64,000 nucleotides of DNA. Source: Sporobacter sp963663605 (GTDB lineage: Bacteria; Bacillota; Clostridia; Oscillospirales; Oscillospiraceae). Shown in pieces: positions 30,283 to 38,893 of the stretch; within the stretch, counting starts at the first letter, position 1; every line of letters begins with the position of its first letter. The notes beneath the pieces are model-generated. The model was not told the origin of the DNA. It saw only the letters and a list, made by a program, of their open reading frames with translations, and made no database searches. The translations under genes were made by a program, and so were the position numbers. Location: positions 1,984,001-2,048,000 of the forward strand of contig CAXXVF010000002.1 in NCBI GenBank assembly GCA_963663605.2, in the 5' to 3' direction.

Positions 30283-31707
30283 CTATTCATTACTTATTTT
30301 TTTGAGTTTCAAAACCTGGGAAATACTTTCTATCCTGGTACGAAGGGCTTCCGGACTATAGTCCCTGTCTTCCCACCAGTCCGCTTCCATATAAAAAGTA
30401 GATACTCCCGTTTCTTCTTCCATGAGTTTCGCAGCCATCTTCTGCTGAGCGCCGAGCCATCTGTCAAAGTCGAAGAATCCCATAACCACGGCATCCGGCT
30501 TGTTGTCTTTAATTTTTTGCACCATGGTATCCGTTTCACTTCTCATGTTCATGCCCAAGGGCATTCTTAACCATTGTTCGGCTGTTGCCATATAGGGGTC
30601 CGTATATTTTTGGGGCATCAGCATTTTTTTCGTTGGCGAAAGATTAAAACTTACCGTAGGGGCAACCCCGTTTTCCCGGAACATTCTGTCAACCCAGGGC
30701 ACGGCAATAGGGACGCCGTAAAAGGCTACTTTGGGCGCGCCTTTGGGGGCCACGCCTTTCCCTTCTTTTATCGCTTGTCTGACTTCTTTGATGGTCAGGT
30801 CAATCGCTTCCTCCAGGTATTTTAACCCGGTATTGAAGGGCACGCCCATCGGCTGCTGGAAATTGACGATATCACTTCCACCCAGCGGCACCGGGTCAGC
30901 CTTGGACATCAAGCTAACGAGCATTCCGTTTTTGAACGCATACCTGTTGGAATCCTGCAGCGCTTTTTTCATATGCTCTTCCGTTATTTCGATTCCTGTT
31001 ATCTCCTCGATTTGTCTCAGACCGTCCTTAATCTCCTGAGCCACAAATTCTACCCGGTCTTCCAGTTCGTCGTCGTTCTCCCCGAAACTGGTATCATGCG
31101 GAAGTCTGGTAATAACGTATTTCCAATCCTTATCGAAAAGGCATTGTATATATTCATCCGTTTTCGGTCCTTCGTCGCAGTTAAACCCCCAGGACCAGAT
31201 TACATCGGGAGATGGGATTACTTTTTTCCAGCGGGCTGCAATCCTTGTTTTATTCAAAGCGCAATGGCGGCAGCCATAGGTAAAGCCGTTTTCCTCCGCA
31301 CATTCGAGGTAGGGGTTGACCTTATGAAAAAATGCGTTTAGGACTGTCACCAGCATAGCATCGGGAAAACTCACGTAAATCTTGTCCCCGGCACTGTATT
31401 TCATCGCCATGTAACTGGTTGTGATAGCCGGTATGATCCCGTAGATTATTTTGGCGCCTTCTTCTTTATACTTCGATGCCTTGCTCAGTTCGATCAATTC
31501 CCTGATCCAAGCGCCAATCATCTTGCGGATACCCCTATACTGGATATCCCAATTCTCCGGTATCCACTCATCTATAGAGAAACGGATGTCCTCTTCCGTC
31601 AGCTCAAAAGTTTTAGCAGCCTCGATCCATTGCGGCAGGATTCCCGGTATTTCCTCCGGTTCAAAAGCACAAAGCTCCAAAAATTCTTTATGTATATTAT
31701 TAGCCAT
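30283..31707 (-). CDS. 2-hydroxyacyl-CoA dehydratase/benzoyl-CoA reductase family, large subunit (paralogue 1)
   Basis: 474 aa. Cys sites C146/C149 (CRHCALNKTR) and C177 (WGFNCDEGPK) would ligate a [4Fe-4S] cluster. The C-terminal MGFFDFDRWLGAQQ and LRTRIESI elements are family-typical. Its ATG follows the small-subunit stop by one base, so these two probably form the heterodimeric catalytic component, with electrons from the ATP-dependent activator (34299-35105). Compared with HgdA/BcrB-type proteins the substrate cannot be deduced. AAGGGAGG precedes the start. Confidence 0.87.
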   Translation of the reverse strand: MANNIHKEFLELCAFEPEEIPGILPQWIEAAKTFELTEEDIRFSIDEWIPENWDIQYRGIRKMIGAWIRELIELSKASKYKEEGAKIIYGIIPAITTSYMAMKYSAGDKIYVSFPDAMLVTVLNAFFHKVNPYLECAEENGFTYGCRHCALNKTRIAARWKKVIPSPDVIWSWGFNCDEGPKTDEYIQCLFDKDWKYVITRLPHDTSFGENDDELEDRVEFVAQEIKDGLRQIEEITGIEITEEHMKKALQDSNRYAFKNGMLVSLMSKADPVPLGGSDIVNFQQPMGVPFNTGLKYLEEAIDLTIKEVRQAIKEGKGVAPKGAPKVAFYGVPIAVPWVDRMFRENGVAPTVSFNLSPTKKMLMPQKYTDPYMATAEQWLRMPLGMNMRSETDTMVQKIKDNKPDAVVMGFFDFDRWLGAQQKMAAKLMEEETGVSTFYMEADWWEDRDYSPEALRTRIESISQVLKLKKISNE

Positions 31708-31708
31708 G

Positions 31709-32863
31709 TTACTTCCTCCCTTTTATAGACTCGAGAAAACTCTCAACTCTTGTTTTTAACGGGCCCATTGCTTCTCTGGAGTATTCATAAGAAGATTCCA
31801 GTTTCAAAAGCGGCATGTTCATTTCACCAAGCCATTTAGCCAGACAGGTACACTCCATGTCGTAAATTTCGTCGAAACATAATTGATACCAAATTACGCC
31901 GTCCACCTTGTAGTCACTGATGAGCTGTTTCATGTAGGCAAACCTGTCTTCCCATGCAGGCTGGAATACATTGATCGGCGTCTTTTTCAAAAACATGGTT
32001 TCCCCAAAATTACGAAGTACATCCCCTTCGGTTTCTATATCGAACTTGAAGGGCCGGATTCCTTCATCAAGCATTTCTGTAACAATCACGGACCCATAGT
32101 CTTCGATCAGTTTGGGGACAATGTAATCTCCGATTGCCAAGGCATGCCCCGCAAAAAGAATTCTGGGAGCTTTTTCCGAAAACTTGCCGGGAGCGTCTTT
32201 TAACTTATCATAAAGCTCTTCCAGCTTATCAGCTGCAAATTCAGGCTCGCACAGCAGAGAATAATGATTGAGGTGAATGAATTCGTTTTCCCCGAGCGGC
32301 GGATTATCTTTTTTACGCAGGCCGTCAAGGTTTCTTAATGCTTGATTGATACGGTTGGTGTAACCGACATATTTCTTCAGATTATCGTTCGTGATACTAT
32401 TACCGGTCAATTCCTCCAATTTATTCTTTAATTTACCTAGAGATTTATAGTAATACTCAGCTGTAAAGCCTTTTTTCCAGTCGGAGGGAACACCTACTTT
32501 ATGAATGGGCAGTTTTAAAAATTCCAATAACTCTGTCACCCTGCCTACATGACAATCGGTCTGCTGGGTCACAATCAGATCAGATATCGGCGTTACAGGA
32601 TCAAGCCCCAGCATGTGGTAACCTGCCATGGACCTGGCCAGCGGATTCATAAAGCGCAGCATATACTCCAGAACAGCATCCGGCGGCTCAGGTTCTCCAC
32701 CCCGGCACATAAGGTACGGCTCTGCTCCCGCAGCATAAATCATTTCCGACGGTATGAAATTACCGGTGTATTGAATAACTTTTTTGCCTTGTTTCTTTGC
32801 CTCTTTCAGCTGAATAGGACGTTTTTTGGCTGCATCGTCTAATTCTTGTAAGATTTTTTCCAT
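31709..32863 (-). CDS. 2-hydroxyacyl-CoA dehydratase/benzoyl-CoA reductase family, small subunit
   Basis: 384 aa, HgdB/BcrC type. Conserved cysteines are C53 (LMCRGGEPE), C104 (TQQTDCHVGR) and C329 (WYQLCFDE), with extra C338/C340 (ECTC). It ends with the family's LKTRVESFLES element. Likely partner of 30283-31707, with which it is translationally coupled. ATG with AAAGGAGG upstream. One small subunit for three large subunits is unusual and suggests it is either shared or dedicated to paralogue 1. Confidence 0.87.
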   Translation of the reverse strand: MEKILQELDDAAKKRPIQLKEAKKQGKKVIQYTGNFIPSEMIYAAGAEPYLMCRGGEPEPPDAVLEYMLRFMNPLARSMAGYHMLGLDPVTPISDLIVTQQTDCHVGRVTELLEFLKLPIHKVGVPSDWKKGFTAEYYYKSLGKLKNKLEELTGNSITNDNLKKYVGYTNRINQALRNLDGLRKKDNPPLGENEFIHLNHYSLLCEPEFAADKLEELYDKLKDAPGKFSEKAPRILFAGHALAIGDYIVPKLIEDYGSVIVTEMLDEGIRPFKFDIETEGDVLRNFGETMFLKKTPINVFQPAWEDRFAYMKQLISDYKVDGVIWYQLCFDEIYDMECTCLAKWLGEMNMPLLKLESSYEYSREAMGPLKTRVESFLESIKGRK

Positions 32864-32898
32864 TCTTTTACCTCCTTTTTTTGGCTAAATGTCTTAAT

Positions 32899-34293
32899 TT
32901 ATTTATGAAAGGCTTTGCCCAAGCTGCTCTTGCTTGCTTCCATAATCGCTTCTGACAAGGACGGATGAACATGAACCGTGTTTGATAAGCTTTCAATGGT
33001 AACTTTGTTTTCTACTGCAATGGCTAATTCGCCAATTAAAACGGAAGCTTCAGCCGCAAAAATCTGAGCACCAATTACCTGTTTATTATCTTCGCGCACT
33101 ATAATTTTAACCAGACCGGTTGTTTTTTTCATGGCATTAGCCTTTTCGTTCGCCATCAAAGGCATAGAGCCAACAATTGTATTAATTCCCTGTTCTTCCG
33201 CTTCGTCTCGGGTCAATCCTACCGCTGCAATTTCAGGCTGTATAAAAATAGCCCAGGGAATAACATTATAATCCATTTTCGTGCTCATCCCGGCAATCAC
33301 TTCGGCAGCTACGATCCCTTCCCGCTGCGCTTTATGAGAAAGCTGGGGGCCGTGGACGATATCCCCTACCGCAAATACGTTGGGGATATTTGTTTTCATT
33401 TCATCATCAACAAGGATACGGCCCTTTTCCATTTTTATTCCTAATTCGGAAAGTCCCATATTTTCGGTATTCAGTTTGCGGCCAATGGCGACCAGCACTT
33501 TGCTGCTTTCGATTTTTTCGCCATTGCTCAAACTGGAAACAACTTTTCCTTCAGCAACTACTTCCACGCTTTCAATTTTAACTCCGGTTTTGACGGTAAT
33601 TTTCTGCTTCTCCAAATACTTTTGAACCATACCGGTGAATTCATTATCCGTCAAAGCCGGCACGACTTGAGGTGCCATTTCCACAACTGTTACTTTGCTG
33701 CCAAACGTTGAAAATAATTGCGCAAACTCAAGCCCCAGAGCGCCTGCTCCGATAATCATAACATCCGAAGGGATCTCCTGAATCTCTAAAGCTTCGTCAC
33801 TGGTAATGACGTTATGTCCGTCAATATGAAAAGATGGAATCATAGCCGGCTCAGAGCCGGAAGCAATAATTATATTTTCACCCCGAATCAGTTCTGTTTG
33901 CCCGTTGTTATGTACTTCTACCGTATTCCTATCAAGTACTTTACCCAAACCGGTGATAATTTCAATTCCCCTGGGTTTCAGAACGTAATTCTGCAAACCA
34001 AACCTTAAGGTTTTTATTAATGCCTGTTTTTTTTGCTCAATTTTTTTATAGTCAAAAGAGATGCCTGTTACCTCAATTCCAAAATCTTTGGCTTTCTGCA
34101 CCCCGGAATACGCTTCAGCGGATGCCAAAAGTACTTTAGCAGGTATACAGCCCCTATTAATACATGTTCCGCCAAGGCCTTCTTTCCCTCTGCCTTCGAT
34201 TAACGCCACTTTTTTCCCGAGATCGGCTGATCTGCTTGCGGCTGCACAACCGCCGGAACCTCCCCCGATTACAACCACGTCGAAATTTTTCAC
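32899..34293 (-). CDS. Dihydrolipoyl dehydrogenase-like flavoprotein disulfide reductase
   Basis: 464-aa FAD/NAD(P)-dependent pyridine nucleotide-disulfide oxidoreductase. FAD motif VVIGGGSGGCAAA at the N-terminus, redox disulfide C44/C49 (GTCINRGC), NAD domain IIGAGALGLEF and the C-terminal active-site HVHPSLSEA. These match E3 of 2-oxoacid dehydrogenase complexes, but no E1, E2 or lipoyl protein is encoded here. It may feed electrons from NAD(P)H to the dehydratase/reductase system or reduce a small thiol partner. GTG start; overlaps the region just after the activator stop. Confidence 0.85.
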   Translation of the reverse strand: MKNFDVVVIGGGSGGCAAASRSADLGKKVALIEGRGKEGLGGTCINRGCIPAKVLLASAEAYSGVQKAKDFGIEVTGISFDYKKIEQKKQALIKTLRFGLQNYVLKPRGIEIITGLGKVLDRNTVEVHNNGQTELIRGENIIIASGSEPAMIPSFHIDGHNVITSDEALEIQEIPSDVMIIGAGALGLEFAQLFSTFGSKVTVVEMAPQVVPALTDNEFTGMVQKYLEKQKITVKTGVKIESVEVVAEGKVVSSLSNGEKIESSKVLVAIGRKLNTENMGLSELGIKMEKGRILVDDEMKTNIPNVFAVGDIVHGPQLSHKAQREGIVAAEVIAGMSTKMDYNVIPWAIFIQPEIAAVGLTRDEAEEQGINTIVGSMPLMANEKANAMKKTTGLVKIIVREDNKQVIGAQIFAAEASVLIGELAIAVENKVTIESLSNTVHVHPSLSEAIMEASKSSLGKAFHK

Positions 34294-34298
34294 CCTTG

Positions 34299-35105
34299 TT
34301 AACCTTCCTTTTTCGTAAATTCGTCCTTTGCTTTCAGCGCCGCCCCCATCGCCCCGGTTAGCTGAGGGTTTTCAATAGCCTTAACTTCTTTACCGATAAT
34401 TTCCGAAAAAGCTTTTGCCGCCCCTATGTTATTGGCTACTCCCCCCGAGAGAATAATCGGCTCATAATATCTAATCTGCCCGGTTTTACCCATGGCCACC
34501 ACCCTGCGGGCTACGGAATTAATCATTCCCGCAATGATGTCTTCTTTGAGTTTTCCTTCTGATAAGTAGGAAATAATCTCCGATTCGGCAAAAATGGTAC
34601 ACATACTGCTGATTGTACAAGGATTTTGGGCTTTTAGATAAAGCGGCCCCAATTCATCCATTGATATATTTAACAAGCGGCCTGCCAAAACTTCAAAAAA
34701 CCGACCTGTTCCTGCAGCGCACTTATCATTCATCTCAAATTTTTCGATCATGCCTTTTTCATCAAGCGCGATGACCTTGCTGTCCTGGCCTCCGATATCA
34801 ATAATGGTCCGTACCCCGGGATATAATTTTTGAGTCCCCAAAGCGTGGCCAATGATTTCCGGTATGGCAGAATTGGATATCTCCAGGGCTCTTCTGCCAT
34901 AACCCGTTGAAACCACGTATTCTACCTCTTTTAATGATTTCCCGAATTTTCCCAACGCCAAATTTAATACTTCCATACCGCTTTCGTTGCGGTCAAAACT
35001 GGTATAAATAATTGCCGATGCTAATATTTCTTCTTTCTCATCAAGCAATACTGCTTTTGCTGTTGTGGACCCAATATCTACACCTGCAAAAATAATTTGA
35101 ATCAC
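34299..35105 (-). CDS. ATP-dependent activator of the dehydratase/reductase (HgdC/BadF/BcrA type)
   Basis: 268-aa ASKHA-fold ATPase; a homodimer sharing one [4Fe-4S] cluster is typical. Phosphate-binding motifs GVDIGSTTAK (residues 8-17) and IDIGGQDSK (102-110) are intact. Cluster cysteines are C129 (DKCAAGTGRF) and C169 (CTIFAESE). It injects an electron into the catalytic component at the cost of ATP. The short single-domain form matches HgdC-type activators rather than the two-subunit benzoyl-CoA reductase ATPases. GTG start with AAGAAG upstream. Confidence 0.9.
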   Translation of the reverse strand: MIQIIFAGVDIGSTTAKAVLLDEKEEILASAIIYTSFDRNESGMEVLNLALGKFGKSLKEVEYVVSTGYGRRALEISNSAIPEIIGHALGTQKLYPGVRTIIDIGGQDSKVIALDEKGMIEKFEMNDKCAAGTGRFFEVLAGRLLNISMDELGPLYLKAQNPCTISSMCTIFAESEIISYLSEGKLKEDIIAGMINSVARRVVAMGKTGQIRYYEPIILSGGVANNIGAAKAFSEIIGKEVKAIENPQLTGAMGAALKAKDEFTKKEG

Positions 35106-35122
35106 CTTCTTATAGTTATTAA

Positions 35123-35860
35123 CTACTTTTCGAATATAAATTGGCCGTAACCCAGCCTGGCTTTTTTAAAAAATTCTTTACTATCGTGCAAACAATCACA
35201 GGGATTGTCGTCATTCGGGCCTAAAAGATTAACGAATAGCCGGCTCAATTCTTTATAAGATATGCCATATGCTTTGCTCAGCCACATTGAAATCCTGATA
35301 ATTTCACTTGGATAATCAGCAAACACCAGCTGGCTGAATCCTTTCTCGCTAAAAAACTTACGATATTCATCAGCAGTTTTTATCCCATAAAAGCAAGGTA
35401 TAAAATCCATCTTTTCTTGAACGTTTTCAGAAACCTGATTTTTCAAATAAAAATCATTAACGATAACCTTTCCTTTTTCGCCCAAAATTCTGTGATATTC
35501 CGATATGGCAGCTTCTTTATTCTTTAAGAGAGAAAACGCCGCTTCGCAAAATATATAATCAAATGATTGATCCATAAACGGCATTTTCTCGGCATCAGCA
35601 ACCAAAAAATTCACTTTGCAGCCTGTATGATCTGTCCTGTCAACGGCTTGGTCAATGTACTCACCCGCCAAATCAATCCCGGTTACTTCACACCCAAAGG
35701 CCTCTGCCAGCAAAAACGCGGTATCGCCGTAAGAACACCCAACTTCCAAAACCTTACTTCGGCAGTCTATGCCTGCTGTTTTAGCGCCCTTCAGCGCCAA
35801 CTCAAACCGGCCGGGACGTTGACCAAATATTTCTATTAACGGTTTTTCTGTCTTCGCCAT
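35123..35860 (-). CDS. Class I SAM-dependent methyltransferase (DVU_1556-like)
   Basis: 245 aa, Rossmann-fold methyltransferase. SAM motif I is VLEVGCSYGD, the acidic residue after strand 2 is in GIDLAGEY, and motif II/III lies around DYIFCEAAFSLL. No transmembrane segment. A methyltransferase next to a small CxxC protein and with radical SAM and CoA-ligase genes recalls the DVU_1553-1557-type gene set, which has no known function. Small molecule or cofactor methylation is likely; target unknown. ATG with GGAG upstream. Confidence 0.8.
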   Translation of the reverse strand: MAKTEKPLIEIFGQRPGRFELALKGAKTAGIDCRSKVLEVGCSYGDTAFLLAEAFGCEVTGIDLAGEYIDQAVDRTDHTGCKVNFLVADAEKMPFMDQSFDYIFCEAAFSLLKNKEAAISEYHRILGEKGKVIVNDFYLKNQVSENVQEKMDFIPCFYGIKTADEYRKFFSEKGFSQLVFADYPSEIIRISMWLSKAYGISYKELSRLFVNLLGPNDDNPCDCLHDSKEFFKKARLGYGQFIFEK

Positions 35861-35871
35861 TAAGGTATCTC

Positions 35872-36063
35872 CTATTTACCTTCAAGCATTTCTTCAGCGG
35901 CGATGAGTTCATCCATCACAAATTGTTCCAATAGATACTCCCCGCCACAGCTTGGGCATCTGATCCCTAATGCATCGGGCAAGTCTACTTCTCCATAAAA
36001 TATTTGGATATCATCGACTTCTTCCATTTTTACTTTACAAGTTGAACATAACCATTCACCCAT
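35872..36063 (-). CDS. Small CxxC...CxxC redox or zinc protein (DVU_1557-like)
   Basis: 63 aa. Two CxxC knuckles, C6/C9 and C36/C39, suggest a rubredoxin-like iron or a zinc site. The rest is acidic. AGGAGG precedes the ATG. In the same operon as the methyltransferase 11 bases downstream. It could be a small electron carrier for the radical SAM or dehydratase enzymes (inference). Confidence 0.75.
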   Translation of the reverse strand: MGEWLCSTCKVKMEEVDDIQIFYGEVDLPDALGIRCPSCGGEYLLEQFVMDELIAAEEMLEGK

Positions 36064-36078
36064 TTATATAAATACCTC

Positions 36079-36351
36079 CTATTCTATATTCTCTGATTTA
36101 AAACTAACTCGATGGCTATAACCAGTATGGATGCGGAATCCGTCATTTTCTGGTGAATATTCCACATAGACCGTAAATTTGTCCAGCCTGGCTTTGGCCA
36201 GGAATCTGTCGTCCTCTTCCTGATATAATTTTTTGCCGCTTTCTACAGCCTGCGAAATTACTTTTTTTATGTCCTCATCAAGTATTCCTCTTTCCGACAA
36301 TAAAGCATCAACTTCATCTTCTTTATAAATAATTATCTGTTCCCAATCCAT
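36079..36351 (-). CDS. Hypothetical protein, first gene of the dehydratase-like locus
   Basis: 90 aa, acidic, mixed alpha/beta by composition; no cysteines and no membrane segment. AAGGGAG lies upstream of the ATG and the next gene follows after 15 bases. No family recognised. Its constant-looking position beside the small CxxC protein suggests an accessory role in the same system. Confidence 0.65.
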   Translation of the reverse strand: MDWEQIIIYKEDEVDALLSERGILDEDIKKVISQAVESGKKLYQEEDDRFLAKARLDKFTVYVEYSPENDGFRIHTGYSHRVSFKSENIE

Positions 36352-37101
36352 TTAATCAGCTCCCTTAATATTATTGCGCCTTATATTCTTACGCTGTAAA
36401 TTTATATTATCAGAGTATCATATCTGATTGCCCTTGACAAGGGAAAATAATAACGAAAAATAGAAATATCGAGTATAATTATTTCAATTTGGTATTGCTA
36501 TTAGAAAAACGGCGTGATATTCTTACGGTGTAAATATAAATTATAGATCAAATTTCTATTAAATTTAGGAGGCCGCCTGCCGGCATAAAAGCCCTGTTAA
36601 GAATGCCCTATAAAATTAGACAAGGCACGTGCACTATACGAAAATTCAAGCAGACTCATCTCTAATTGCCCTTGGCAGGGGAAATAATAACTAAAAAAAT
36701 AATGAACATAACTATTTAATTTAGGTATTGCTATTAGAAAAACGGCGTGATATTCTTACAGTGTAAATATAAATTAGATTATTGATTTAATTTTGAAAGG
36801 CCGCCTGTCGGCATAAAATCCCTGTTAAGTATGCCCGGGAAAATTAGACAAGGCATGTGCCCACGAAAATTCCGTTCCCGATATAACGGATATTCCAGGA
36901 ATCTAGAACAAAAAGCGGCTTAATTCCTTACAGCTGGATTACAATAACTACTCAATATTTGCAGGAAATGAAGCTATATATTGGGCGAAATAAGTGCTGA
37001 AAGGAAATAAATAGCATATCAAGAATTAGAGGAGGGGATGTTAAACTCATTTGAACCTATCCTTAGAAGATTTGTCTGAACTATAAAAAGGAGGAATTGT
37101 T
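36352..37101. other. 750-base divergent regulatory region
   Basis: Non-coding region between the minus-strand dehydratase-like locus and the plus-strand TRAP operon. About 460 bases are a tandem duplication (36427-36895). No known riboswitch class or clear sigma-54 promoter was recognised. The last 100 bases before 37102 hold the TRAP leader and its AAAAGGAGG site. Confidence 0.6.
36427..36895. repeat. Tandem duplication of a ~235-bp non-coding module
   Basis: Copy 1 starts at 36427 and copy 2 at 36665. Matching blocks in order: attgccctt(g)(a/g)ca; ggtattgctattagaaaaac followed by ggcgtgatattcttac (36491 and 36724); ggccgcctg(c/t)cggcataaaa (36571 and 36799); then aaaattagacaaggca. A third fragment (attcttacgctgtaaat) lies near 36385. 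Spacing varies between 228 and 238, so the copies have diverged with small indels while the core blocks stayed constant. Confidence 0.85.
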
Positions 37102-38313
37102 TTGAAGATCAAAAATTTTAAAGGTATTTCAATCTTAGTAGCCCTGGCCATGATTCTCGCCACTTTTATGTGTTTTTCAGGATGCGCCAATAATAATGCA
37201 GCAGATGACGCTGCTTCTGGTGAAGTAGCTGCTTCCGGTGAAGACGCTGCTTCCGGTGAAGACGCTGCTTCCGGTGAAGACGCCGCTTCCGGCGAAGAAA
37301 GTTCTTCGGAAACTTTCGTTTTTAATTTTGCCTGCCCAATGCCCGACGGTCACCCAATGGTTGAAACCTATATGGACCCCTGGGTAGAAAAAGTTGAGGC
37401 AGCCACCAATGGGCGGGTATCATTTGTTATGCATTACGGAGGAACTTTATTAGCACCCGAAAATGCACTTCAAGGAATTAGCAGCGGCCTTGCTGATGCA
37501 GGCTTGGTCATCAATAATTATTGTCCGGGCGAACTTCCGCTGTATAATGCTCTGGCGGTTCCCGGTTTCGACTGGACTAACGGCAGAGTTGCAATTAATG
37601 TAAATAATGACTACACCGAAGCATTTCCTGAAGTAGTACATTCTGATTTAGAATTTATGTTCATCTTTTCTCCGGCGCCCGGCGGCTTTTTTACTAATGC
37701 ACCGGTAGAAAGTTTAGCAGATTTAGAAGGAATGCAGATAAGGTGTGACAGCTCGGCCGCAGATGCTGTAGCTGCATTGGGTGCAACGCCTGTAGCCATG
37801 ACAATGGCGGAGGCATATGAAGCGCTCTCCAAAAACACCATAGATGGGGTCTTAGGTAACACCGAGCCTTTAGTCGGTTGGAATTTATATGAAGTTGTTG
37901 ATTACATGGTAGAAGTCCCCTGTTTATATAACGCTTCACCAAATGTATGCATGAGCAAAGAAGCATGGAACAGCTTACCTGAAGATCTCCAAAATATTAT
38001 CCGCGAGGTTAATGCCCAGCATTTTGAAGATATAGAAGCCGCTTTTGACGAAATATATGTATCGTGTCTGGAATTCGGCCTGGAGAACGGCCTCAAAGTA
38101 ACGACGCTCCCCGATGAAGAATACGTAAAAATTACACAAGCGTTAGCCCCTTCACGTCAGGCATATGAAGATTTCTTAAACGAACAAGGCTTGCCGGGAA
38201 CTGAAGCTCTGGCAACGATCGGAGAATTGGTAGACCAATATAACGCAGAACTTGCAGATTATAATGCAGAGTTACGCGAAAAAATAGACGCGCTAATCGC
38301 ACAGTATCAATAA
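37102..38313 (+). CDS. TRAP transporter substrate-binding lipoprotein (DctP family)
   Basis: 403-aa extracytoplasmic receptor for a tripartite ATP-independent transporter. Lipobox FSGC with C28 lipidated. An Ala-Ser-Gly-Glu-Asp repeat linker (about residues 36-70) tethers the binding domain, which begins VFNFACPMPDGHP. The DctP signature region includes MQIRCDSSAADAVAALGATPVAM in similar form, with the substrate-carboxylate Arg in IRCD. TTG start with AAAAGGAGG 14 bases upstream. Ligand probably an organic acid. It is followed by a strong hairpin. Confidence 0.88.
   Translation: MKIKNFKGISILVALAMILATFMCFSGCANNNAADDAASGEVAASGEDAASGEDAASGEDAASGEESSSETFVFNFACPMPDGHPMVETYMDPWVEKVEAATNGRVSFVMHYGGTLLAPENALQGISSGLADAGLVINNYCPGELPLYNALAVPGFDWTNGRVAINVNNDYTEAFPEVVHSDLEFMFIFSPAPGGFFTNAPVESLADLEGMQIRCDSSAADAVAALGATPVAMTMAEAYEALSKNTIDGVLGNTEPLVGWNLYEVVDYMVEVPCLYNASPNVCMSKEAWNSLPEDLQNIIREVNAQHFEDIEAAFDEIYVSCLEFGLENGLKVTTLPDEEYVKITQALAPSRQAYEDFLNEQGLPGTEALATIGELVDQYNAELADYNAELREKIDALIAQYQ
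37210..37297 (+). repeat. 18-bp tandem repeats coding the DctP linker
   Basis: Units of gctgcttccggtgaagac repeat four to five times within the dctP gene and code ASGEDA hexapeptides. The last unit has synonymous changes. Copy number is likely variable between strains. Confidence 0.8.
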
Positions 38314-38320
38314 ATAAGCG

Positions 38321-38354
38321 CATCGCACCCGAGGTATTATCCTCGGGTGCGATG
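38321..38354 (+). terminator. Hairpin between dctP and dctQ
   Basis: A 14-bp perfect stem (catcgcacccgagg with its complement) follows eight bases after the dctP stop. No strong T-run, so it probably allows partial read-through, giving more receptor than membrane subunits. Confidence 0.65.
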
Positions 38355-38398
38355 AAATAAAAAATATTATTGGGAAATCAGAGGTGAGCTGGTTTACT

Positions 38399-38893
38399 AT
38401 GAAATTAATCAACAAAACTATAGAAAAATTATGTTCAGTTCTAAATATTGCAAGTGAAATTTTAATCGCTGCAATGATGGTTTTGGTAGTTGTTAATGTT
38501 GCTTTACGGGCTTTTTTTAATAGTCCAATCAGGGGCGTATATGACATATTATTGATGTTGTTTATATCCGCAATTAGCTTGTCTCTCGCCCACTGCTATC
38601 TAACCGACGGCCACGTTAATATTACTTTCATTATGGATAAATTTTCTGAAAAAGTTCAAAAATTGGTTAGGATAATTCTTAATGTAATCAGCACGATCAT
38701 GTTTGGGGCAATCAGCTGGTTTCTTCTGGCATACTATGTTGATGATGTAAAGCTGAGCGGAAAAACCACTTTAACAACATCAACGCCGCATTACCCTTTT
38801 TATTATGTCTTAGCAGCAGGCATATTGATTTTAGCTCTGGTTATTTTGATGAAAATCATAAGTGAATTCGGGAAAGGAAGTGAAGAAAAATGA
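38399..38893 (+). CDS. TRAP transporter small membrane subunit (DctQ family)
   Basis: 164 aa with four hydrophobic helices and the DctQ pattern around RGVYDILLMLFISAI and LAHCYLTDGHVN. It bridges or stabilises the large permease. I use ATG 38399 with GAGGTG upstream; a GTG five codons earlier sits on top of that site and is less likely. Its stop overlaps the DctM start (ATGA). Confidence 0.88.
   Translation: MKLINKTIEKLCSVLNIASEILIAAMMVLVVVNVALRAFFNSPIRGVYDILLMLFISAISLSLAHCYLTDGHVNITFIMDKFSEKVQKLVRIILNVISTIMFGAISWFLLAYYVDDVKLSGKTTLTTSTPHYPFYYVLAAGILILALVILMKIISEFGKGSEEK

Noticed and set aside
32899..34293. Lipoyl dehydrogenase as part of a 2-oxoacid dehydrogenase or glycine cleavage complex
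   Set aside because: No E1, E2, lipoyl-carrier or glycine-cleavage genes are nearby; the gene is locked into the dehydratase-like operon.
36352..37101. Known riboswitch or sigma-54 promoter in the duplicated module
   Set aside because: ttggtattgct resembles a -24/-12 element only weakly, and the blocks match no riboswitch consensus I know.
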